NCBI RefSeq assembly: GCF_007655135.1
Contig: NC_045127.1
Location: 1,426,001-1,490,000 of the forward strand
DNA length: 64,000 bases
Source of the DNA: Punica granatum
Taxonomy: Eukaryota; Streptophyta; Magnoliopsida; Myrtales; Lythraceae
Direction of reading: 5' to 3'
The notes below the pieces were generated by a model. The model worked only from the letters and a program-made list of their open reading frames with translations. It was not told the origin of the DNA and ran no database searches. Positions 12,336 through 23,278 of the stretch are shown here, piece after piece (the stretch's first letter is position 1; each line of letters opens with the position of its first letter). Made by a program: the position numbers and the translations under genes.

Positions 12336-13715
12336 GAGTAAATAGATAATTTTGTCCATGACTTTCGCAAGTTGTATCAATTTTGTCCATGACTTTCGCA
12401 AATTGCATCAATTTTGTCCATAACTAGTGCAACATAAGTCCCTGAGTTTTAGTGTGATATCATATCGATCCCCAACTACATCAATTTAATCATTATGGCA
12501 AAGGACAGACGGCATTATCGTTCCATTAATTTGTTCAGGGACTGAATTGATGTAACGCATTATTGATGTAACTCTAAATTATCATATTCTTCCTCTGCCT
12601 TCTCTCTCTCTATCTTTTCTCTCTCTTTTCGTCTCCCATTCTCTTTCATCTCACAGTCCCACTGCAAAAGAATTTCCTCTCCTCTGTCTTCCTCTTTCTC
12701 TTCCTCTTCTTGTGTAAGTTTCCATTTCTCGCTCAGCTTCTCTCCACTTTGCCCTTGCAGTAAACCCAGCTACTTTCCAACCCCCACTCTGTACCATTTT
12801 TCTTCGAAAAGAGAAGGAACCATTCCCTTATCTCAACCATCCATGCCAACTCATTCCCCTTCCATAGATGGAGTTTCAAGGCTTGCTCAGTTACCTCTCC
12901 CTCCAATCCCCGGAAATCCACCTTCAACACTGCCCAGATTGTGGGCCCCTTTAGAAGAGGCGCCAAGAGCTTCCTAACAAACAGGTTATACCATGAGTTG
13001 AGCAGAGTTGACGAAATGAGATTGTTCCAAGAGGCATCGTCCATCCAAATGGGCTCAAGTTTCACAAACTTCCAGGAACACCCCGTCATTGACAAACTCA
13101 AGACTCTACTATGGGTCATTCGCTCCATCCCCTCTCCTCCCATCAATCAGAAACATCGCGGGGCTATTCTTTTTCTTTTTCTTCATCAGCGTTGCCTTCG
13201 ACAAGCTGTGGACCTCTAGGAAGAAAAAGAATAGCAGCTTCGGGGCTGGGGATGGCAGTCGTGGTGCCGCGTGGCTGCAAGTGCCCACGTGCTTTTCCAA
13301 CTTCTTGGAAAAGGATTTGTAGAGGAAAAAGTCAGTGGAGTGATTTAGCACAAGGACCAAATTGATGTTACAATTTCCACCATTTAACACCGTCAGCATT
13401 CATGCTTAACAGCAAGACCAAATTGATGTGGTAGGGGACAAAACTGATGTTGCATTGGGACCTGATCAATGCACCTACATCAGATAAGGACTAAATTGAT
13501 GCAACTTGCGAAAGTTATGGATGAATATGATGCAACTTGTGAAAGTCAGGGACGAAATTGATGTAACGATGACCAAATTAATGTAACAGTGCAAAAGTAG
13601 AGGATCAAATTGATGTAACAGTATAAAAGTCAAGGATGAAATTAATGTAACCAAAAAGTCAGGGACGAAATTGATATAACTTGCGAAAGTCATGGATGAA
13701 ATTGCGCATTTACTC
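12336..13715. mobile_element. Non-autonomous Mutator-like (MULE) element with long repetitive terminal inverted repeats
   Basis: The element starts gagtaaat and ends with its inverse atttactc. The inner parts of both ends carry the same phrases in opposite orientation (tccatgactttcgcaa at the left; ttgcgaaagtcatgga at the right). The ends contain subterminal repeats of a caaattgatgtaac-like unit: two clear copies at the left and about seven at 13480-13700. A 10-bp direct repeat flanks it, within the 8-11 bp range known for MULEs. No transposase is visible in its 1.38 kb, so it would need enzyme supplied in trans. The GC-richer interior may be captured host sequence. Confidence 0.88.
12733..13146 (-). 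pseudogene. 137-codon open frame inside the MULE, possibly captured gene sequence
   Basis: An uninterrupted frame fills most of the interior of the Mutator-like element. It has a balanced, protein-like composition, with phrases such as LLAPLLKGPTIWAVLKV and EIREWFLLFSKK. I do not recognise the family. MULEs often carry gene fragments (Pack-MULEs), so a captured exon is possible, but the frame may also be chance. Nothing shows that it is expressed. Confidence 0.35.
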
Positions 13716-13725
13716 GATATCAAAA
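13716..13725 (+). repeat. Right 10-bp target-site duplication of the Mutator-like element
   Basis: An exact copy of gatatcaaaa, matching 12326-12335 and directly abutting the element end. Confidence 0.9.
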
Positions 13726-13929
13726 CAATAGATTGTCTTTTGTTTGATATTGTGCTTAGTTTGCCTCCAAATTTAAATATGTCAATTCATAACTTTTTTT
13801 TCTTGATTTTGGTACTTTCTAATCCAAAAAATATAACTTTCAGAGCAATGTCATCTTGATTTTTTGTATGCCAAGTGATGTGAAATAAAATTATCACGAC
13901 TTACTCTTCTCTTGTTGTTCCCTAATCCC

Positions 13930-14870
13930 GAGATCTTCAACTGGTTCACCCGCTAATTTCTCGTGTCTCCCTCTAATTAATAGAACACTTGATTCCACAG
14001 AAACGAGCGTTAGTGGGGCCCAAGGCTGATCCCTAGAAAACCCCCCTCCAACGTTCAAGTGAGAACTTCTATCAAATCAACAAGATTTTTTCTGGGAAAA
14101 TATGCACTTACTTTGAACAGTGAGCGGATTCTCTATTTATAAGCGTCTAACTTACATCATTCGGTACAAGGATGGGCCACTATCCCCATCTCTCCCTTGT
14201 GTACGAGTCTTTTTGGGCCTTGCAATGCCCAAGGCCCATATTGGTTGGCAGAGACCCGTTGGTATTTGGTGGTCATGGGTCAATGTTTTAGTCCGAGGGC
14301 CAAGTTGATCGCCGCAGCTGGGGGCAAGAGCTGTTGATCTCTTCGACCTTCGAGCCAACGAGAACATAGAGCCTTTGAGGCATTAGGGCCTGCGAGGCCC
14401 TCCCGCCTTCGTGGTCTTCGGGGTCACGAGATCCTTGAGCCCTTGAGGGGCTCCATCCTTCAGGGTTCGAGCCCATCGAGGCCTCCTAGCCTTCGAGGTT
14501 TTTTGGGGTCACGAGGCCCCGAGCCCATGAGAGGCTCGATCCTTTAGGTTTCCAACCCTACAAGGCCCTCCCGCCCTCAAGGGAGCCGCACCTCCAAAGG
14601 GTTCGAGCCACTGGAGTCCACGAGCATCGAAGGGTCCCAAGCCTTCGAGGCCCTTGAGTTCTCAATGCTTGTCAACCCCTCATAGGTGCCCGTCCACGGG
14701 CTCCACGCCAACACCTTCGAGGTCATTTGGGTTTGAACATAGGGCGTTCTCAGGAATAGTCGTTCCTTGATATCGTCATTGCGGTATAATTATCTTCAGA
14801 TAATGACGTTAGTCCATGTTAACATATCACCAAGAAAACCCGTATTTTACGCTGTCAAAACAAGGATGGC
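13930..14870. repeat. LTR-like retrotransposon remnant with a repetitive GC-rich core
   Basis: Around 14030-14070 there is an LTR-type leader (tagaaaacccccctccaacg, then gttcaagtgag), followed by a TATA-like ctatttataag at about 14133. From 14340 to 14760 the sequence repeats cttcgaggcc/gagcccttgag-like phrases of 10-20 bp many times. This layout resembles the LTR of a plant Ty3/gypsy element or its derivative. No partner LTR, primer-binding site or internal coding region is present, so it may be a solo LTR or fragment. Ends are approximate. Confidence 0.4.
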
Positions 14871-15107
14871 ACTACACAATTTCGAGGTAACCAATCTAGT
14901 TTTAGTGTGGCTCAATCTGAAGAGCAAGCACATATAGATGCATGCCAAACATGCATATCACTCTCCAAAGCTACAATTGATCTTCTGATTGATTGAGAAG
15001 AGATGCACGTAAATGTATATCTGGTCAGTTAGGTCCTTTACATCAGCCGGCAACAGTGCCTCAATATCATGCTGGTCCTGCACATGGTCCTTTGACAAAG
15101 GAGCTTG

Positions 15108-15112
15108 ACGGT
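15108..15112 (+). repeat. Left 5-bp target-site duplication (acggt) of the copia element
   Basis: acggt precedes the 5' LTR and recurs at 20250-20254 after the 3' LTR, as expected for integrase-made insertions. Confidence 0.9.
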
Positions 15113-15256
15113 TGTTAAATATATATAGAACTCAATAGATTAGGGTCTTAAATGTAAATAGTCTTTAGTTTCTATTCTTTGTGTAAATAACTCATTGAGG
15201 TATATAATGTACGATGATCCCACGCGACTTCTTTTCTCCCAATTTCTGTGTTTTCA
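15113..15256 (+). repeat. 5' LTR of the copia element (144 bp)
   Basis: Begins tgttaaatatatatag and ends tgtgttttca (TG...CA). Aligned to the 3' LTR it differs by four substitutions and lacks an 8-bp block (tgagtgtg). Confidence 0.94.
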
Positions 15257-15271
15257 TGGTATCAGAGCTAG
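15257..15271 (+). other. Primer-binding site, initiator tRNA-Met type
   Basis: tggtatcagagctag starts directly after the 5' LTR. It matches the complement of the 3' end of plant initiator tRNA-Met, which primes minus-strand DNA synthesis in most plant copia elements. Confidence 0.93.
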
Positions 15272-15842
15272 GGTTGGGGAAAATTGATCGTCCCAGCTGG
15301 AACTTCCGATTGGAGAGCTAGAGGTCCCGTCTGCTTCTGATTAGAGGGCTGGAGCTGGAGGTTCCGTTTCTCTGTTGTTTCTGCCAGTCCGTGGGGTTCC
15401 AATCGTCTCAGGTGGTCGCACAGTCGTTTCCGTCTCAGGTGGTCGCACAGTCATTTCCGTCTCAGGTGGTTCGTCGCCCAGTCGTCTCAGGTGGTCGCTC
15501 AGTCGTTTCCGTCTCAGGTGGTCACCAGTTCGTCATCTGATGTGGTCACCCAGTCATCTCCATCTGGGTCTGCTGCTATCTGGGTCTGCAGCCGTCTGGG
15601 TCTGCTGCCGTGGACCTACTGTCTTCATCTCCACCGTCTAGTTCCTTTTTCACTTTCTTCAGCTATTGGCTCTTTGCTGATTTCCTCAACTACTGGTTTA
15701 TTTTGAGCCCACTGTTACTGTCTCAGTTGTTGCTTGCTTGAGCTACTGGTCTTCTGTTTCTCTGCTGGATTTGGTTCGGTTTGGTTAGTATATCATAGCT
15801 ACTGGTTTCGTTTCTCTGCTGCTTTTGGTTCAGTTTGGTCAG

Positions 15843-18800
15843 TATGTCGCATAGTACTGTGGGTGTCTCCCTAATCTATGGGAGCCCCGTAATTTCAACC
15901 GTTAAGTTGATTGGAAGGCTTCAGTTGAGTTATGGTTCTTGGGTCAAGGACACATGGAACATCTCACCAAGGATGTCTTGGAAATTGAAGAGTCGAAGAA
16001 GACAACATGGATTCAAACTGATGCATACATGTGCACTCTTTTGTGGCAGTCCATTGACCCATCTCTAATGTCAATGTTCCGCCCCTATAGGACGTGCAAA
16101 TCAGTGTGGACGCATGTGAAGGAGGTGTATACTCGTGATATTACTCGGGTGTATGATGTCATTTCCAATCTATTTCAGCTAAAGCTTTTAAATACGGATA
16201 TACATACCCACTTGGCTCGACTCCAAGGATTATTTACTAAGTTTGATGAAGTCATGCCTTACACTACTAATCTAACGGAACAACAGAATCAACGTGACAA
16301 AATGAAAACGATCATTTTCTTGTAGAGTCTTGGAACTGGGTATGAGAATGTTCGAAGTCAAATTCTTAGTGGAGAATCAATCCCTCCACTAGCTGATGTG
16401 GTTACTCGTTTGATTCGAGTGACTGATGTTTCTCAGAATCCAAGGGTGATTGAGGAAAAGGCAGCACTTGTCACTGATTCTAATTCATCTAGTGCAACCT
16501 CTAGTTCAGTTGGTGTCTCTTATGCTCATAAGGGAAACCGTGGATTCAAAGGAGGAAAATGTTAGGGGAATCCCCAAACTTGCACTTACTGTGGAAGACG
16601 TGGCCACAGTCGGAAAAAGTGCTATTCACTGCATGGCTTTCCTCTTAAGGTTGCAAATGCTGCACAGGTGCAAGTGTCGGTCGATATCGATAGTAGTTAT
16701 GCATCATACAAAGAGGCACCCACTAAACAGTCATCCCCTATAGTTATTTCAGCAGAGGAATACGCTCAATTTACTCGTCTCCTTCAAAACCAGGCAGTTC
16801 AGCGAGTATCTCAGCCTGTTGCTTCCTTTGCATAGTCCGGTCAGCCAGTAGCATATCTCACCAAATCCTCTTCCTCAGGCCCCTGGGTTCTTGACTCAGG
16901 TGCATCTGATCATATGTCCGGTAACTCTAACTTGTTGTCCCACTTCCATAATTCTAGCTCTTTGCCCTCTGTTACTTTAGCTAATGGTTCTATCGCCTCA
17001 ATAAATGGTCTTGGGACTACTCAACCTACTTCTTCCATTCCCTTATCCTCTGTCCTATATCTTCCTAATTTTCCCTATAACTTAATATCTATTAGCAAAC
17101 TGACCAAAAGTCTCAATTGCATTGTAACCTTTACCTCGGACTCTGTGATGATTCAGGACTCGAGGACAGGAAGAACGATTGGAACGGGGCATGAGTTTCA
17201 AGGCCTTTACCAACTATCTGCTCCAGCAACTTCTGAGATACCTATTGCCTGCTTCGCTGCTGCATCTCCAGAGCAGATTCATAGTCGCCTAGGTCATCCT
17301 TCTTTAGCTAATCTAAAACAAATGGTTCCAAGTTTGTCCAAAATTAGTCAATTAGAGTGTCAATCATGTCAGCTTGGAAAACATATTAGGGCCCAATTTC
17401 CAAGTAGAGTCAGTAAACGTGCTAGTGCACCTTTTGTTTTAGTTCATTCAGACATTTGGGGTCCTTGTCAGTTCCTTCAAATCAAGGTTATCGTTATTTT
17501 GTGACCTTTATTGATGATTATTCCAGAACAACATGGGTTTATCTTTTGAAGAATCGTTCTGATCTATACTCCACATTTGTGTCCTTTTGTGTGAAAATTC
17601 AAACACAATTTGGTATTTCAATTCGTACTCTTCGTAGTGATAATGCCCGAGAGTATTTCTCAGCTTCATTTTAATCATATATGTCCTCTCGAGGCATGAT
17701 ACATCAGTCTTCTTGTGCTTATACTCCACAACAAAATGGAGTTGCTGAGCGAAAGAATAGGCATCTTGTTGAGACCCTATGCACTCTCTTGATACATATG
17801 AATGTACCGGTCAAATTTTGGAGTGATGCACTTCTCATTGCATGCTATTTGATTAATAGAATGCCTTCCAGTGTCCTTCATGGTCAAATTCCATTTTCAG
17901 TCTTGTTTCCTTGTGATGCAATCTATTCTTTGCCTCCAAGTATTTTTGGGTGTCTCTGTTTCGTCCACTAATTGCTCATAGGTTCATCAAAACTATCTCC
18001 TCGCTCTTTAAAGTGTATATTCTTGGGATATCCTCGAGGACAAAAAGGATATAGATGTTACTCTCTTGAACAACGCAGATATTTTGTGATCGCTGATGTC
18101 ACATTCTTTGAGTCCACTCCTTTTTTTTTCTGCGTTTCCCAACCAATCTGAGTTGGTTTCTGAATCACTGCCTCTCCCTTCTCCATATGTAACTGTCCCA
18201 TCTAATGTTCCATCCACATCCACTCCTCCTCCTGAGATACCTGAGACAGTTGAACCACGTGAGTTGATCACTTATCAACGTAGGAAAAAGGTACCTCATA
18301 TTGAATCACAGCCGGTAGAGAGAGTACAGGTGATCTCTCCTACAAGACTAGAAGACTCTACCCCTGTTCCAGTCGTGCCTCCATCCTCGGATCCACCACT
18401 GATGTCCGTCCCTGAGCCAGGTTTATCCATTGCCCAGAAAAAAGATATCCGCTCCACTGCCAATCCTTATCCTTTATATAACTTTCTCAGTTATAGTCGT
18501 ATGTCTTCTATCTATACTGCCTTTCTTTCCTCTTTGGATTCTGTTTCTATTCCTCAATCCGTTAGGGAGGCATTGTCACATCCTGGCTGGCGGGAAGTAA
18601 TGGAAGATGAGATGTCTGCTTTACATGCCAACGGTACTTGGGAACTTGTATCTTTGCCACCTAGAAAGACTGTTGTTGGTTGTCGATGGGTGTATACCGT
18701 GAAGATGTCACCAAGTGGTTCTATTGATAGATTGAAAGCTCGTCTAGTTGCCAAGGGCTATACACAAATTCCTGGATTAGATTATGGAGATACCTTCTCC

Positions 18801-20090
18801 CCTATGACCAAGGTGGCCTCTATACATCTATTATTGTCATTGGCAGTTGTTCATCATTGGTCACTCCACCAGTTGGACATCAATAGTGCCTTTTTACATG
18901 GAGACTTAGAAGAGGAAGTTTATATGGAGCAACCACCTGGGTTTGTTGCTCAGGGGGAGTACTTCGGCAAGGTATGTAAACTCCGTAAATCTTTGAATGG
19001 GTTGAAGTAGTCTCCTCGGGCATGATTCGGTCGCTTCAGTTCAGCTATTCTTAAGTTTAGTCTAATGAGAAGTCAATTTGATCATTCGGTGTTCTTCAGA
19101 CACAATGGAGGAAGACACATTGTCTTGGTTGTATATGTTGATGATATTGTAATTACGGGGGATGATGTAGTTGGCATTTCTCAACTGAAGACCTATTTGC
19201 ACTCACAATTCCAAACTAAAGATTTGGGAGCCTTGAGGTACTTTCTTGGAATTGAAGTCGCTCAATCTGAGCGTGATATTTACATATCACAAAGGAAGCA
19301 TGTGTTAGACATCTTCGAATAAATAGAATTGCTTGAGTGTAAGCCCGTTGATACACCGATGGATCCTAATGTCAAGTTAGCACAAGGAGAAGGGGAACCC
19401 TTTTTAGATGTTGGGCGATATCGCAGACTGGTTGGTAAGCTGAACTATCTCACAGTTACTAGACCAGACATATCTTTTGCAGTGAGTTTTGTCAGTCAGT
19501 TCCTAGATTCACCAACTGAAACTCATTGGAATGCTGTAATTCGAATTATGAAGTATCTTAAGGGAGCTCCTGGTAGAGGATTGCTATATCAAGATCGAGG
19601 TCATAATGAAGTCGTTGGATATACTGATGCAGATTGGGCTGGTTCAAAATTAGACAGAAGATCCACAACAGGTTACTGTGTATTGTTTGGGGAGAATGTC
19701 ATTTCTTGGAAGAGTAAGAAGCAAAATGTTGTTGTCCGATCGAGTGCTAAAGCTGAATATAGGGCGATGGCTTTAACCACCTGTGAACTATTGTAGGTGA
19801 AACAATTGCTTGGAGAGTTAGGAGTAGAACAACCTGGTCCTATGAAATTATTTTGTGATAATTAGACCGCACTACACATTGCATCGAACCCGGTTTTTCA
19901 CGAGAGGACGAAACATATCGAGGTTAACTGTCATTTTGTTAGAGAGAAGTTGCAATCTTAGGATATTGTGACAGCCTTTGTTAGTTCAAATGATCAATTG
20001 GCAGATATTTTTACTAAGGCTCTTAGAGGTCTTCGAGTAGATTATATTTGTAACAAGCTGGGCATTCACAATATATATGCTCCAGCTTGA
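15843..20090 (+). pseudogene. Decayed copia gag-pol polyprotein
   Basis: The reading runs through gag (helical core about 15940-16460), a CCHC knuckle (CTYCGRRGHSRKKC, near 16586), protease (WVLDSGASDHM, near 16890), GAG-pre-integrase (HSRLGHPSLANL, near 17280), integrase (HSDIWGPC and FIDDYSRTTWVYL; PQQNGVAERKNRHL), reverse transcriptase (YVDDIVITGDD, near 19132) and RNase H (YTDADWAGSKLDRR; SSAKAEYRAM). In-frame stops lie near 16323, 16563, 16833, 17672, 17969, 19008, 19023, 19320, 19794 and 19866. The frame shifts at the T run near 18120. Several stops replace residues that are conserved in the family (Q or W). Confidence 0.94.
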
Positions 20091-20097
20091 GGGGGTG
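20087..20097 (+). other. Polypurine tract of the copia element
   Basis: ttgagggggtg lies immediately before the 3' LTR, the usual position of the primer for plus-strand synthesis. Confidence 0.85.
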
Positions 20098-20249
20098 TGT
20101 TAAATATATATAGAACTCAATAGATTAGGGTCTTAAACGTAAATAGTCTTTAGTTTCTATTCTTTGTGTAAATAACTCATTGAGGTATATAATGTACTGA
20201 GTGTGGATGATCCCACACGACTTCTTTTCTCACTATTTCTGTGTTTTCA
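20098..20249 (+). repeat. 3' LTR of the copia element (152 bp)
   Basis: Same start and end as the 5' LTR. It carries an additional 8-bp block (tgagtgtg) near its middle. The acggt target duplication follows at 20250-20254. Confidence 0.94.
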
Positions 20250-20293
20250 ACGGTGAAACCTAGTCCCACTGCATGGTTCGGTGGAAGGCCCAG

Positions 20294-22324
20294 TTAGTGG
20301 TGTTCACGGTGGACATTGGGAACTACTGGATTATAGGGTGAGTCCTCTGCAAACTCGATCAGCATTGCCTCCCAGTGAAGGCTGGGTTCCCATTCTGCCT
20401 CTCTCAGCACCTTCAGTATCTCCTCTACCACTATTTTACTTCCCTCGGCTGATAAATGAATCCCATCCCTGGTCATGAAAAGATCGTGCAGATACGTGAG
20501 CTTCTATCCAAGAATTTTTCGAGTTTTCCAGTTTATTCCTTTCTTTCTGAAACAACGATAAGTTTCCGATACATACGTAAAGCATACAAAATGCCAATTA
20601 TCCCTTCTCTGGATTGTCGTCCACAGGTCTATAGCCTTCACATTCATCTCCCTGCACAGCTCAAGGCAAGCTTCTGAATATATTCTGCAGGCCTCGTTTG
20701 TTCTGCTAAGATCTTTAAACGTGTCGCTGTATCCAGAGAAAAATTGGACCATCAGAACTCGAATATAGGGTTTCTCATAAGTACAGAAGGGAGACCATAA
20801 CAAAGGCAAATTGAAATCTCAACTCCATACACCTCATTGTTTCACGTATTTGTTCCTCGTTGATGGGAGGTGCACTTAGGAAGATGATTCGTGTCTTGTT
20901 TGAAAGGCTCTGAAAAGACATCGAATCCACATTAGGAGGAACTTAAGATAAGCTTGCAGTTCTGAGAGACATTTCTAGATTGCAAACAAAATCTACAACA
21001 GTAGTTTCATTGGATATGGCATCGCGTCCACAATCCCTTGAGATGTAAGGCGATCTTTCTCATGTTGTCGACGTATTCGGGAAGTGGCACATGAGGCCCG
21101 CATCCATCATTCCCCCCGAAATAGACTATCACGAGCGATGGTTGCGCTATTGCATCCTTAATTAATTCAAGATTTATATTGCGGTGATTATCATACACTT
21201 TTTGAAATATAAATATAAACTAGGAAGAAAATGCTGATTGATAACAGAACTGATATGAAAATGGATATCTCGACAACAGGTTGACGGTGCAAATTAATGA
21301 CACTTATTTTGGTTGAGAAATCTCACCCCAAATAATTAGTTTGGAAGTGTACCCATTCACACGCACAAACTACAACTCTGATAATAGGACCAGGTCAAGG
21401 GCACCAAGCACATATATAAAATAATGTTGGAACTGAAAGCACGGTCTAATCGAGGTGTATATATATTAACCTTTGGAAAAACCTTATCGAGGACCTCCAG
21501 TGCACGCCTTGAGTTCCATCCACTGTATCCACGCAAGAGTATGTCTACCTGCAGAGTGCAGTCGGGATATATGTTCATGATCAAGAACCCAAAAGAAAGA
21601 CATATATGATTAGTTAGTCCTATCGTGCAACATGGACAATAATATATGTCCGAACAATATTATATGTCGGGACTGGATCCCAATTGACATATATAATATG
21701 GTCAAGCCCATATTGGTTGAAATTTGAACATATTGAATCGACATAGATTACATACATATATGTGTGTGTGTGTATGGTTTGATGCATGCACAGTGATAGA
21801 ATGAGCGAATCATCATCCAGTAAAACCAGTTTTTATTCATTATTACAATTTATAGGAGATAAGGTCAAGAAATGGCCTGGGTGGATCAGGAGATAAAACA
21901 AAAAAAGGGAAGGAGGAGAGTGATCGACGGCTTCCACTTCCAACCACCATTGATTCTATTGTGCCATGGAAGTGAGAGCTAAAAAGACCCACGTACAAAT
22001 CTTTTCGTTTTGATCGGATTTGACAGTTCTGTTGCACTTCCCCTCTCTCCCTCCGTCCCTCCATAGGGAGCAACAGCCAACTCAAAATCAGACCAATCTC
22101 CTAACCGAAATTCAATATGGAATCGAAAACATCGAAACCCCACGACTAAGGTTGCGACAAAGGCAGAGGGAGAGGAAGAAGATTAATAATCGACGAGGAA
22201 AGGAAAGGATTACCTTGCGGGCGTAGAGGTCAGCTAGAGCGGCGCCCCAGCCTTCATTGCTGTAGCTGAACTGCACTATCGACGAGCCAAAGAGAACGAA
22301 CTGTGGTCTTCCTGGCCCAACCAT
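20294..22324 (-). CDS. GDSL/SGNH esterase, isoamyl-acetate-hydrolysing (CPRD49-like) type
   Basis: Exons 22214-22324, 21471-21548, 21032-21156, 20833-20907, 20588-20726 and 20294-20500 give 735 nt (244 residues), the normal size for this compact clade. SGNH blocks are present: block I LFGSSI with nucleophile Ser14, a block II glycine in RGYSGWNS, block III GGND (residues 77-80), and block V DGIH with Asp188 and His191. Family members hydrolyse short acyl esters; the natural substrate is unknown. The exon 3/4 junction is the least certain: a GT donor and AG acceptor restore the frame, but the residues there deviate slightly from relatives. A GA-rich run abuts the start codon. A copia element lies just beyond the stop, probably within the original 3' UTR. 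Confidence 0.92.
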
Positions 22325-23278
22325 CTCTCTCTCTCTCTCTGTTGATTCGACTGGAGAGAGAGAAACAACGTCGAAGACGGGAGGGACGAAGCGAAGGTCA
22401 CAGTTTTTGCAGGAATGAGTAGAAAGACAAAAAGATAATTCTCCTTTTATTTGTTTATTTATTTATTTATTTTTAATCGAGTGTTTTCTTCGAGTTAATC
22501 ATTTAAAAAAACATTTCACATTTATTAATTTTAGCACGAACTTTTTTTTTCTTAACTTAAAAATACACAAACTATCAATTCTATGTCAATTTTAGCACGT
22601 CTCAACTTTTCTTTTAATTTAAACCAGAATCTATAGTCTCACCCTTTGATCGAAGTAGTCGAGGTTGCCGATGACCTTATAGGGGCAGCGATGGGATGAG
22701 GCCCTCATTGTCCTAATTTGAAAAAAGAAAAAGTAAAATATAGAAAAGAATGAAAGGGTAGGTGGTGGAAGTCTCATGACAAATCATCTCCTAATTGGGG
22801 CCATCATAGACTTTTGCCGTCATAAACAATCTCGATTGGGCAGGTGGTTGTTATCGTTGAGGCTCACTGAACGAAAAAATAGAAGTCATACTAAAATTAA
22901 TATTAAATTGATAATTTGTGTGCTTTTATTGATAAAATGTAAAAAATATGTATTTTTTAAGCAATTAATCCTTTTCAATATTATTATTGTCGTACGCTGT
23001 GGGACACACAGGCACTCTCCTACTCCGGGGGCACTGTGATATTGGCATGGCAAGTGGAGCCCACCATCGGACTGTAATGGAGAAAAGAAGGGCTTTCTTC
23101 CTCCTATTCACTTTGCATTCCTGTGGCCCAATCAAAGCCCACGACAGGTCAACTGAGGCCCAACGGCCGGCGAATTAGTTAAGCTCTCTTCGGCCTCTGT
23201 CCGCCGGTGGAGGAACGACACCAGTTGCAGAGCCGTCGACGGCGGAAGAGTTAGAGACAGAACTCCTCCTTGCTAGAG
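22325..23278. promoter_or_regulatory. Shared intergenic region between divergent GDSL and methyltransferase genes
   Basis: Less than 1 kb separates two start codons pointing away from each other. A CT run (GA in the GDSL sense) lies at 22325-22342 next to the GDSL ATG, and a GC-richer leader lies at about 23170-23278 before the methyltransferase ATG. The middle (22430-22960) is AT-rich with no coding potential. Any bidirectional control is inference from position only. Confidence 0.5.

Larger units (their letters stand above)
15113..20249 (+). mobile_element. Complete-length but inactivated Ty1/copia LTR retrotransposon
   Basis: The 5137-bp element has two short LTRs, a primer-binding site complementary to initiator tRNA-Met, a polypurine tract and a perfect 5-bp target duplication. 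The protein order is gag, protease, integrase, reverse transcriptase, RNase H, which defines Ty1/copia. The coding region carries many in-frame stops and at least one frameshift, so it cannot encode a working polyprotein. It sits 40 bp beyond the stop codon of the minus-strand GDSL gene. Confidence 0.96.
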
